A stretch of 15,699 bases of DNA from CBDHHC01 sp050633205 (GTDB lineage Bacteria; Pseudomonadota; Alphaproteobacteria; Rhizobiales; CBDHHC01): assembly GCA_050633205.1 (NCBI GenBank), contig JBOEGA010000117.1, positions 1 to 15,699 of the forward strand, in the 5' to 3' direction. The position numbers and the translations under genes are program-made. Each line of letters starts with the position of its first letter. The stretch's first letter is position 1. Under the pieces are notes generated by a model. That model was not told where the DNA came from, did not search any database, and was given only the letters and a program-made list of their open reading frames with translations. This document shows positions 1 through 6,147 of the stretch, piece by piece.

Positions 1-1
1 G

Positions 2-64
2 TCTTGCTATGGTGAAAATATCGTTAACTATCAGTGGGTTGCAGGTGGTTGTGCTATTTGGTAA
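2..64 (+). CDS. 3' end of an unidentified gene
   Basis: The frame beginning at base 2 is open from the window edge and gives 20 residues ending in YQWVAGGCAIW before TAA at 62-64. The other two plus-strand frames close early or read poorly, and the residue mix (two Cys, three Gly, two Trp) looks like a real compact C-terminus. I do not recognise the family. Only the tail is inside the window, so this is a guess that a gene ends here; the short length means chance is not excluded. Confidence 0.35.
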   Translation, partial: SCYGENIVNYQWVAGGCAIW

Positions 65-164
65 ATAAACGCATTAGTGGTGAAAACCCTCTGAAGACGG
101 GCAGAATCCCTCACTTTTTATACCTCATTTATTTGGTCAGTAGGCATTATTGCTTTGGTTAAAG

Positions 165-190
165 AGAGCGGGAAGCTCTATCTTTTATTG
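165..190 (+). terminator. weak terminator-like hairpin
   Basis: AGAGC (165-169) and GCTCT (175-179) can pair around a GGGAA loop, followed by a T-rich run (ATCTTTTATT). The stem is only five base pairs, so this is a weak candidate for termination of the gene that ends at 64. Confidence 0.3.
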
Positions 191-266
191 CCGATAACAT
201 TCAAATTTTTCTCAATTTTTATAACTGGCATTTTTGTTGCTTCTTTTCGGCCATACAGTTTGCTGA

Positions 267-295
267 ATGCAGGAAAGTTTATTCGTACTTATAAT
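267..295 (+). promoter_or_regulatory. likely promoter of the TPR gene
   Basis: A perfect -10 box TATAAT lies at 290-295. The -35 region near 267-273 (ATGCAG/TGCAGG) is weak. Transcription would start near 302, just ahead of a CAGGAG ribosome binding site at 305-310 and the ATG at 323. This arrangement argues against the longer reading that begins with TTG at 155. Confidence 0.45.
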
Positions 296-322
296 AGTTC
301 ATTACAGGAGTGTAGTTCCATC

Positions 323-1291
323 ATGCTTAAAATTGCTATCATCGCCGCATCATTGTCGACGCCAGTAGCTCATCCTGGGTTGAACGATCAATTTACAACT
401 CAGAGTGCACCACAAAAGAAAGATTGGGCCCGTTACCTTGAGATCTGCTTTGAGATGGATCATGAAAGTTCTGTTGGTGCCTGTACTGCCCTTATTAAAA
501 AATCGCCTCTGTCTCAAAAATATATAGGCCTGATACATGGCTACCGTGGCTATGCCCACCTGTTTAACAGTGATATGGAGCCTGCAGTTGATGACTTTAC
601 AATTGCACTGTCTGGCAAGAACAAAAAGCCGGAGTTCACAAACGGCCGTGGCATGGCATATGAAAAATTGGGCAAACTTAAACTTGCAATGACTGATTAT
701 TCAGCGGCGATTAAAGAAAGGCCCACCTATGTTCAGGCCTATTCCAACCGCGGACAGTTGCATCACCGTATGAAAAACTTTGATGCGGCAATACTTGATC
801 TGCAGAAAGCAGTAGCTTTAAGACCTCAGAATGTCTCAGCTTATTACCAGCTCGGTTATACGCTTCATGCAAGTGGTAACTATAAAAAGGCAATTGAAAT
901 ATACACACTTGGTTTGAAGTTTGATGTTTCGAATGCAGGTCTGTATGCAAAACGGGGCTTGTCACATCGCTGGAATGGTGATGTTAAGTCAGCAATTAAA
1001 GATTACACAAAAGCGATCACCATCGCTCCAAAAGATCCGGTTTATTATAATAACCGTGCATGGGCCTTCATGGTGGTTGGTAAGCTGAATAATGGCCTGC
1101 AGGATGCGAACAGAGCGATTGAGCTTGATCCGCAGTCTTCCCGCTCAGCAGCATTCTATGACACCAGAGCTCATATCTATGAAGCTCTGGGCAAGAAGAA
1201 CAAGGCTATTGAAGATTTTAAAAGCGCAGCCAGAGTAAGCCCGCTGAAAAAATATACAGAACAATTGAAAAAACGTGGTGTGAAGCAATAA
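323..1291 (+). CDS. exported TPR-repeat protein
   Basis: A 322-residue protein built almost entirely of tetratricopeptide repeats, a helical scaffold for protein-protein contacts; the partner is unknown. The N-terminus (MLKIAIIAASLSTPVAHPG) looks like a short signal peptide, so a periplasmic or envelope location is inferred. About seven TPR units follow from residue 70 to near the end, with the usual pattern: G-A-Y at helix A (NGRGMAYEKLG, NRAWAFMVVG, TRAHIYEALG), A at helix B and P at the turn (AIKERP, ALRPQN, AIELDP). I chose ATG at 323 because CAGGAG at 305-310 and a TATAAT box at 290-295 fit it; the open frame continues upstream to a TTG at 155 but has no such support. It is a single-gene unit closed by a strong terminator. 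The specific function cannot be deduced from repeats alone. Confidence 0.85.
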   Translation: MLKIAIIAASLSTPVAHPGLNDQFTTQSAPQKKDWARYLEICFEMDHESSVGACTALIKKSPLSQKYIGLIHGYRGYAHLFNSDMEPAVDDFTIALSGKNKKPEFTNGRGMAYEKLGKLKLAMTDYSAAIKERPTYVQAYSNRGQLHHRMKNFDAAILDLQKAVALRPQNVSAYYQLGYTLHASGNYKKAIEIYTLGLKFDVSNAGLYAKRGLSHRWNGDVKSAIKDYTKAITIAPKDPVYYNNRAWAFMVVGKLNNGLQDANRAIELDPQSSRSAAFYDTRAHIYEALGKKNKAIEDFKSAARVSPLKKYTEQLKKRGVKQ

Positions 1292-1328
1292 GCCTCAGGA
1301 CTGATCTGCTATCACACCGGGGAGGAGG

Positions 1329-1363
1329 CGACGGACTGGGAACAGCCGTCGTCTTTATTTTTT
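1329..1363 (+). terminator. intrinsic terminator of the TPR gene
   Basis: CGACGG (1329-1334) pairs with CCGTCG (1346-1351). Inside, past a bulged A, CTG pairs with CAG around a GGAA tetraloop. A T-rich tract (TCTTTATTTTTT) follows at 1352-1363. The tract overlaps the stop codon of the convergent sspB gene, so the two genes end nose to nose. Confidence 0.8.
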
Positions 1364-1915
1364 GCGGAATGTATCCAGGGAGACAATATCAGCTGACTTG
1401 CCGTCATCAGCAGTTTCGTCCGGATTTGCAAGATTTTCAGCTTCATCTGTCGAGCCATTTTTTTCCAGCAGTGTTTCTGCAGGAAGTTGTCCGGTTTGAT
1501 TATCGTCACTCTTCCTGTCAGTAATTCCATCAGGAGTAAGGTTTACTTCCTCACCATCCGATGGGCCAAACTGAAGTCCGTAAGGAACAGAGGGGTCAAA
1601 AAAGACTTTGATAGATTTGTAAGGTATGACCAGTCGTTCAAGAACATTATTGAATGAAAGCTTCACTTCAAAATAGTCCTGCTCTGCTATCAGATCCCAG
1701 AACTGATGCTGCAGCACAATAGTCATGTCCTCTTCATATTGTGCTTTGAGACGGCTGGATATATCGACACCCTCTGCTTGTGTATCGAATGCAATAAAGA
1801 AATGGTGCTCACCAGGCAGTTCGCCGGTTTTCTCAATTTCGCCCATTATGGTTCTGATGACTCCACGCAATGCTTCCTGCGCAAGTTCTTCGTACTGAAT
1901 TTGATCGCCAGACAT
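1355..1915 (-). CDS. sspB: SspB, ClpXP adaptor for ssrA-tagged proteins (alpha type)
   Basis: 186 residues. SspB binds the N-terminal part of the ssrA tag and tethers tagged proteins to ClpX, speeding their breakdown by ClpXP in the cytosol. The folded core (about residues 8-118) carries family signatures: YEELAQEALRGV, LPGEHHFFIAF, LKAQYEEDMTIVLQHQFWDL and LSFNNVLERLVIPY, ending in YGLQFG. A low-complexity acidic linker (about 119-172) leads to the tail DIVSLDTFRKK, which by analogy with other SspB proteins is the ClpX-docking segment. The core-linker-tail plan and these motifs match the alphaproteobacterial form rather than the E. coli one. The gene starts about 150 bases downstream of ssrA on the same strand but has its own promoter-like boxes at 1971-1998. 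ATG at 1915 is preceded by AGGT; a GGAG lies about 15 bases upstream. Confidence 0.93.
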   Translation of the reverse strand: MSGDQIQYEELAQEALRGVIRTIMGEIEKTGELPGEHHFFIAFDTQAEGVDISSRLKAQYEEDMTIVLQHQFWDLIAEQDYFEVKLSFNNVLERLVIPYKSIKVFFDPSVPYGLQFGPSDGEEVNLTPDGITDRKSDDNQTGQLPAETLLEKNGSTDEAENLANPDETADDGKSADIVSLDTFRKK

Positions 1916-1970
1916 ACCTAAAAAAAGTGCTCCACCCTGAGTTCAAAATAATGTTTATGCAGATCGGCAT

Positions 1971-1998
1971 GTTATACTTGACTTATGTCGCACTGCAA
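1971..1998 (-). promoter_or_regulatory. predicted sspB promoter
   Basis: Reading the minus strand, TTGCAG (1998-1993) and TATAAC (1976-1971) are separated by 16 bases, a good sigma-70 type match. Transcription would begin near 1965, giving a leader of about 50 bases before the sspB start, so sspB need not depend on ssrA transcription. Confidence 0.55.
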
Positions 1999-2152
1999 AC
2001 GTGAAAAATCATTTTTTTGAAATTTAATCAATACAAGGAATAAATCATTCGTGATGTGGTAAGGTGAAGAGCTTCTGTTGCCCGGTGCTCTTCAAACCGC
2101 GCCTAAGGCATGCTAGTGCGATAGGGCTTTAGATTTCGGTGCTTTTACCGCA

Positions 2153-2194
2153 TTACGCAGCAACAGCAGCCGGAGCAATATTGTTGTCATTTGC
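2153..2194 (-). other. tmRNA tag reading frame, tag AANDNNIAPAAVAA
   Basis: After AAATAGTT, which corresponds to the conserved TAGTC context before the resume codon, translation resumes at GCA (2194-2192) and reads A-N-D-N-N-I-A-P-A-A-V-A-A, then TAA at 2155-2153. With the alanine carried on the tRNA-like part, the tag is AANDNNIAPAAVAA, 14 residues. The AANDN start fits SspB recognition and the VAA end fits ClpX recognition, as known from related tags such as that of Caulobacter. The middle, including a proline, is specific to this genome as far as I can tell. Confidence 0.9.
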
Positions 2195-2279
2195 AACTAT
2201 TTGCTTTAGCCCGATAACGGCGGTGCCATTCCGAACGAAAACCTGTCCTTTACGCCCTCGTCGATCCTATTTCGCCCCC

Positions 2280-2312
2280 AATATATGCAGCCTTTTATTT
2301 AAAAGCCGCATA
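2280..2312 (-). other. tmRNA intervening segment forming a hairpin
   Basis: The 33 bases between the encoded CCA and the GGGGGCG start fold into a long stem. TATGCGGCTTTT pairs with AAAGGCTGCATA over about 12 pairs with two G.U wobbles and a small A-rich loop. The segment would be removed from the precursor to give the mature CCA end and the mature 5' end of the coding RNA. Confidence 0.75.
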
Positions 2313-2410
2313 TGGTGGAGGCGCCGGGTACCGCCCCCGGGTCCGATAGGTTTATTACGACGGTCATTTATCGTCATAGCTGGCGAACCAGCAAATTCAA
2401 TATAGTGCAT

Positions 2411-2441
2411 ACAATCCTCAAAAAAAAGGTAAGATTGTCAA
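2411..2441 (-). promoter_or_regulatory. possible ssrA promoter
   Basis: A perfect TTGACA lies on the minus strand at 2441-2436, just past the stop codon of the channel gene. A start about 35 bases later, near 2403, would sit just ahead of the acceptor hairpin at 2392. The -10 is unconvincing: AGGATT at 17 bases or GATTGT at 19 bases. Confidence 0.4.
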
Positions 2442-2470
2442 AAGCTTTGGACAAAAAGATAAAAGTGACG

Positions 2471-3253
2471 CTAAACGGCACCTTCTGTGGCGATATTTAT
2501 CGTTTTTCCGCAATGTTTACAGTGTACTGCGTCCGGTTCGTGACGGCTTAGACCGCATTCTGTACATTTGTAAACGACTTTCGCAGGGCGGAATATTGTC
2601 TGCACCAGCCTCAAAAACAGGCCAACACCGACCACCATTATGAGAATCGACAGGATTCTACCGCTGTCTCCCTGTAACGTAATATCGCCAAAACCTGTTG
2701 TTGTCAGAGTTGTTACCGTGAAATACAGGGCATCAATATAGGTGTTGATTTGTGGGTTTGTATTAACCTGAAAGACGAAGACAAGGGCAGTTACGATAAA
2801 TATGAAAATGCTCAGATTGAGAATACTCTGAATGATTTCTTCATTCTTTTTGAAAAAATGACTGTGTTTTCTGAGGTCGTTGAGAATGTGGTAGGAGCGA
2901 AAAATACGAAGCGCACGCAATACGCGAAGGAATGAAAAGCTTTCTATTAATACTGGTGCGAGAAGGCTGATAAAAACAAGTATGTCTATCCAGGTGGTGA
3001 ACTGGGACATATAGGCAGTACGATTATTGACAATCCAGAAACGGGCCGAGAAGTCCAGAAAGATAATCGCTGCAATACCATACTCTATATACTGTATTAA
3101 CTGTCTGTTCTCGAACATGGAAGATATGACAAAAAATGAAATTGTAAGAATGTCGAAAGTCAGCAGTCCATAACGGAAACTACGGGAGCGGTTGCTGGCA
3201 CCATGATAGAGGGCGCGTACATAACTTCGGAAGCCAGTTTCAGGATTTGTCAT
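2471..3253 (-). CDS. voltage-gated cation channel with C-terminal zinc ribbon
   Basis: 260 residues forming a six-helix voltage-gated channel subunit of the inner membrane, probably working as a tetramer. Hydrophobic helices occupy roughly 30-47, 55-73, 88-105 and 146-163. S4 (about 109-120) carries arginines every third residue (FLRVLRALRIFR), the voltage-sensor pattern. A pore loop ends in the filter TTLTTTGFGD (about 181-190), followed by S6 (200-220). TTGFGD resembles the potassium filter TVGYGD, so K+ selectivity is likely but not certain. After S6 the protein ends with CTECGLSRHEPDAVHCKHCG, a CxxC-x11-CxxC zinc ribbon at about 230-248, where many bacterial channels have an RCK or cyclic-nucleotide domain. 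It is the last gene of a four-gene minus-strand cluster, 62 bases after the DUF6064-like gene, and sits just ahead of ssrA. Confidence 0.88.
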   Translation of the reverse strand: MTNPETGFRSYVRALYHGASNRSRSFRYGLLTFDILTISFFVISSMFENRQLIQYIEYGIAAIIFLDFSARFWIVNNRTAYMSQFTTWIDILVFISLLAPVLIESFSFLRVLRALRIFRSYHILNDLRKHSHFFKKNEEIIQSILNLSIFIFIVTALVFVFQVNTNPQINTYIDALYFTVTTLTTTGFGDITLQGDSGRILSILIMVVGVGLFLRLVQTIFRPAKVVYKCTECGLSRHEPDAVHCKHCGKTINIATEGAV

Positions 3254-3315
3254 TGTTCTTACTCTTGTTTCGTGCAGGATCTGCCTGACATATGTATTAG
3301 CATAATAAATGAATA

Positions 3316-3996
3316 TCAGCCTAATTCAGTGACTTTCCTGGTCCAGCTTCTTGTTATTATGGATATTATCGTCAGGATTGCAGCGATCAGAGCAGAGAGA
3401 GCTTCATAGGTGCCCAGCTCCCATGCCGTAGCTCCACCAACAATGGCGGCGATTACAGGTATGACTGTCAGCATTCCTGAAGGAGTTTTTTCTGAAAGGG
3501 AGATTATTCCAAGAGTAGCGATAACAGTGGGAACAGGCATAAGGCCAAAGACTTCCGCATGCCAGAAACCGTTTAGTGATCCGGTTAAGATAGGGTGAAG
3601 TGCTATCGCATAGATAAGTAAAAACACTCCGGTAACCGATGATATATCCTTTGTAACAGACGTTCTTATCCGGTTCTGAAACAGTCCTGCCCATATGAGA
3701 ACCAGAACCTGCAGCATATAGACAGCTGCATAGGCTGTGGCATACCAGTTGATTGTCGCATAATGTGTCCAGAAGAAGCCATAGCTTACCCATAACCAGC
3801 CAGCCGTAATGATCGCAGCCACGATGCGACCCTGATACTGTGTTTTGTAGAAACAGATCAGGATCGCACCTGATCCGAGCAGGAGAGCCAAAAAGTGCAG
3901 AGGCCAGATTGAACGATTATACAGTTCTATCATCCGGTAATAGGTTTCAGCGGAGAACATCAGAATTTCTGCAAGTGGGTAATCTATCGGGTTCAT
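3316..3996 (-). CDS. DUF6064-like integral membrane protein
   Basis: 226 residues with about seven hydrophobic helices and short loops, so an inner-membrane protein. An N-terminal amphipathic region (AETYYRMIELYNRSIWPLHF) is followed by helices near 32-50, 57-79, 85-105, 118-137, 145-170, 172-195 and 200-216. The pattern LYNRSIWP near the start, the TINW segment and the MPVPTVIATLG segment recall DUF6064 proteins, for which I know no established biochemical role. ATG at 3996 is only 9 bases after the stop of the aldo/keto reductase gene and has GGATCA upstream, so co-transcription is likely. No catalytic motif is visible. The family call is from memory and moderate. Confidence 0.65.
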   Translation of the reverse strand: MNPIDYPLAEILMFSAETYYRMIELYNRSIWPLHFLALLLGSGAILICFYKTQYQGRIVAAIITAGWLWVSYGFFWTHYATINWYATAYAAVYMLQVLVLIWAGLFQNRIRTSVTKDISSVTGVFLLIYAIALHPILTGSLNGFWHAEVFGLMPVPTVIATLGIISLSEKTPSGMLTVIPVIAAIVGGATAWELGTYEALSALIAAILTIISIITRSWTRKVTELG

Positions 3997-4005
3997 TCTG
4001 TGATC

Positions 4006-4929
4006 CTATAGTGCTCTTATATAATCCGTCATTTTCTGGCGCATTTTCTGATCCGGCAGGCGGCCACGTGCTGCTGCCATATTTTCTTTCATATGAGCCA
4101 CCTGAGAAGTTGCAGGGATAGCGCAGGTAACTGCCGGGTGAGAGGTTACGAATTTTAAAAAGAACTGGGACCATGCAGTACAGTCAATTTCGCTGGCCCA
4201 GTCCGGTAGCGGTTTTGATGCGAAGCTGTCAAACAGGTCGCCTCTCTGGAACGGGCGGTTGATAATGACGGCTATCTGTTTTTCTTTTGCGAGTGGAAGT
4301 ATTCTCTTTTCAGGGTCGCGGTCCAGAACATTATAGGTCAGTTGTATGAAATCAATTGGCTGGGTCTTCATGATATTTTCGATCTCTTCATGACGAAGCC
4401 CGTGTGAGGTTGTTATTCCAACATAACGCAGTTTTTTATCAGCCTTTAATTGAAAGAGGGTCTGCAGGTGAGATTGCCATGATACAAGATTGTGAACCTG
4501 TATCAGATCAAACTGTTCTTCGCCCCATAGCTTATACGAGTTCGATATCTGAGAGTTGCCGTAAGAGGTGAAAGGGCTCCAGACTTTTGTCGCCGAGAAG
4601 AGTTGTTCACGCTTCCCTGTTTTTTTCAGGCAGTAACCAACCACCTCTTCAGCAGAACCATACATGGGAGAGGAGTCGACAAGTTTGCCGCCGAGCTCAA
4701 AAAAGGTATTCAGAACTTCAGATCTTGCATCACGGGCCTGAATATCCTTGCCAACATTAAATGTAATCCAGGTTCCCATTCCAATTGTTGGAACCACTTC
4801 TCCTGTTTTGGGGATTTTGCGTGTGTGTATGGGTGCATCAAGAAGGCTGGCCAAAGAAGGGGAGGCTGCTGTAATCAAACCTGCTGCAGCCAGTGTTGCC
4901 AGTATTTCCCTGCGTGTAAGCTCTGACAT
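4006..4929 (-). CDS. Tat-exported aldo/keto reductase
   Basis: 307 residues. Aldo/keto reductases reduce aldehydes or ketones with NAD(P)H in a TIM barrel. The N-terminus MSELTRREILATLAAAGL plus ITAASPSLA is a twin-arginine signal (R6-R7) with a hydrophobic stretch and an SLA cleavage-like site, so the folded, cofactor-loaded enzyme is probably sent to the periplasm. The family tetrad is present: D85 and Y90 (VDSSPMYGS), K115 (SATKVWS) and H146 (LIQVHN). The early barrel motif PTIGMGTW (about 47-54) and the later loop IINRPFQRGDLF also fit. Substrate is unknown. It starts 21 bases after the sugar dehydrogenase stop, with AGGA as ribosome binding site, so the two probably act on related compounds in the same compartment. 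Export of an NAD(P)H enzyme is the odd point. Confidence 0.88.
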   Translation of the reverse strand: MSELTRREILATLAAAGLITAASPSLASLLDAPIHTRKIPKTGEVVPTIGMGTWITFNVGKDIQARDARSEVLNTFFELGGKLVDSSPMYGSAEEVVGYCLKKTGKREQLFSATKVWSPFTSYGNSQISNSYKLWGEEQFDLIQVHNLVSWQSHLQTLFQLKADKKLRYVGITTSHGLRHEEIENIMKTQPIDFIQLTYNVLDRDPEKRILPLAKEKQIAVIINRPFQRGDLFDSFASKPLPDWASEIDCTAWSQFFLKFVTSHPAVTCAIPATSQVAHMKENMAAARGRLPDQKMRQKMTDYIRAL

Positions 4930-4950
4930 AAAACCGTCCTTTTCTAATAT

Positions 4951-6093
4951 CTATTCTGCCGGTACGAGTCTGAGTAACTGGCCGGATGAACTGTCCGTTA
5001 AAATATACAGAAAGCCATCAGGGCCATTACGAACATCCCTGACACGTTCCTGAAGATCGCCAAGCAGAATTTCCTGAGAGATAACTTTATCGCCTTTTAG
5101 TTCCAGTCGTCTCAGGTGCTGATGGGCGAGTGCGCCCACAAAGAGGTCACCTTTCCATTCAGGGAATTTATCTCCCGAATAGAATGTCATGCCTGATGGA
5201 GCTATGGAAGGAGTCCAGTGAATTACGGGCTGCTCCATTCCGGGCAGGTGAGTTTTATCTGAAATGATTTCGCCACTGTAGTCTATGCCATAAGTGATGA
5301 GAGGCCAGCCGTAGTTTCTGCCAGGTTGCAGAATGTTGACTTCATCCCCTCCTCTTGGTCCGTGCTCATGTTCCCATATTTTTTTTGTATCCGGGTGCAT
5401 TGCTATGCCCTGAACATTCCTGTGGCCATAGCTGAATATTTCAGGAAGACCTTTCCTGTTTTTTACAAACGGATTGTCGGCCGGAATGGTTCCATCTTCG
5501 TTCAGGCGAATGATGCTTCCAAGGTGGGATTTAATGTTCTGAGACTGTTTCATCTGAAACTTTTCGCCCAGAGTGATAAATAAAAAGCCCTTGCTGTCGA
5601 ATAACAGCCTTGAACCGAAATGCAGGCGGTTACGGGTTTTGGGCAGTGCTTTGAAAAGTACCTGAACCTCTGTCAGCTTATTTCCGGTCAGTTTCGCTCT
5701 GGCGACCTGGGTGCCAACACCGCTTCTGTCCTGTGCTGAGTAGGAGAAGTAGACCAGCCTGTTTTCCGAGAACTTCGGGTGGGCGATGATATCCAGCAGG
5801 CCGCCCTGACCGCCGGATGAGATATCAGGCAGGCCCGAAACAGGTTTGGGGTCCAGTTTGCCATTTTTAAACAGCCTCAGTGTGCCTGAGCGTTCGGTAA
5901 TCAACATCTGGCCGTCAGGCAGTATTGCGAGTGACCAGGGGTGATCCAGCCCATCTGCCAGCGTTTCAATTTTGAAGGTTGCCTGTTTTGATTTTATCGT
6001 TCGCGCATATGCCTGCCCGGCGAAGGCTGCTGTCAGAATAAGACAAATAGAAGTTAGTGTACAAATTGTGAGTTTTCGTGCTTTTGGATACAT
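4951..6093 (-). CDS. periplasmic PQQ-type aldose sugar dehydrogenase
   Basis: 380 residues. The first 30 residues are a signal peptide ending in GQAYA, so the protein is periplasmic. The rest is a six-bladed propeller of the soluble glucose/sorbosone dehydrogenase family (YliI/Asd-like), which oxidises sugars with pyrroloquinoline quinone and calcium. Visible landmarks: GLDHPWSLAILPDGQMLITER (about 48-68), HPKF near 105, RLHFGSRLLFDSKGFLFITLGE (about 156-177) with H158 in the position of the catalytic histidine, LGSIIRLNEDGTIPADNPF (191-209), YGHRNVQGIA (222-231) and EHGPRGGDEVN followed by GRNYGWP (243-264). ATG at 6093 has an excellent AGAGGAG at 6106-6100, six bases upstream. It is the first gene of the cluster with the reductase, the DUF6064-like protein and the channel. 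No PQQ synthesis gene is in the window. Homologues of this fold lacking PQQ exist, so activity is inferred. Confidence 0.87.
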   Translation of the reverse strand: MYPKARKLTICTLTSICLILTAAFAGQAYARTIKSKQATFKIETLADGLDHPWSLAILPDGQMLITERSGTLRLFKNGKLDPKPVSGLPDISSGGQGGLLDIIAHPKFSENRLVYFSYSAQDRSGVGTQVARAKLTGNKLTEVQVLFKALPKTRNRLHFGSRLLFDSKGFLFITLGEKFQMKQSQNIKSHLGSIIRLNEDGTIPADNPFVKNRKGLPEIFSYGHRNVQGIAMHPDTKKIWEHEHGPRGGDEVNILQPGRNYGWPLITYGIDYSGEIISDKTHLPGMEQPVIHWTPSIAPSGMTFYSGDKFPEWKGDLFVGALAHQHLRRLELKGDKVISQEILLGDLQERVRDVRNGPDGFLYILTDSSSGQLLRLVPAE

Positions 6094-6099
6094 TGTCAG

Positions 6100-6135
6100 C
6101 TCCTCTGATCAGAGGCTAGTGAGCTGCCTCTGATC
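6100..6135 (-). promoter_or_regulatory. alternative hairpins over the sugar dehydrogenase RBS
   Basis: On the minus strand GATCAGAGGC (6135-6126) and GCCTCTGATC (6116-6107) form a perfect 10-pair hairpin with a 9-base loop. The second arm overlaps a further GATCAGAGG (6110-6102), so CCTCT can instead pair with AGAGG around GATC. That AGAGG is part of the ribosome binding site AGAGGAG (6106-6100). The two folds exclude each other: one leaves the binding site free, the other covers part of it. No T-run follows, so it is not a simple terminator. Confidence 0.5.
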
Positions 6136-6147
6136 CCTGAAAAGATA

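Larger units (their letters stand above)
2066..2395 (-). ncRNA. ssrA: two-piece (circularly permuted) tmRNA
   Basis: tmRNA rescues ribosomes stalled on broken messages and adds a degradation tag. On the minus strand the acceptor part comes first: a T-arm hairpin CCGGG-GGCGGTA-CCCGG (2340-2324), then acceptor strand CGCCTCC (2323-2317), A, and an encoded CCA at 2315-2313. After a 33-base spacer, the coding part starts with GGGGGCG (2279-2273) and continues AAATAGGATCGACGAGGG, closely matching the conserved tmRNA 5' end. The two 7-base ends pair fully, with a G.U at the third pair, the G3.U70 alanine identity element. AGGTTT (2244-2239) can pair with AAACCT (2353-2348), in the place expected of helix H2. 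The tag frame is at 2194-2153. This permuted order is known from alphaproteobacteria, where processing yields two RNAs. A GCTGG-TTCG-CCAGC hairpin (2392-2379) lies near the acceptor 5' end, and a GAAGAGC/GCTCTTC hairpin (2093-2066) near the coding 3' end. Both outer ends are approximate. Confidence 0.94.

Noticed and set aside
155..322. Longer N-terminus of the TPR protein from a TTG at 155
   Set aside because: No ribosome binding site for it. A TATAAT box at 290-295 and CAGGAG at 305-310 point to ATG at 323, which also gives a signal peptide.
2139..2551. Plus-strand open frames across the ssrA region that could be taken as small proteins
   Set aside because: They lie antisense to the tmRNA and overlap its conserved helices; their sequences have no family resemblance.
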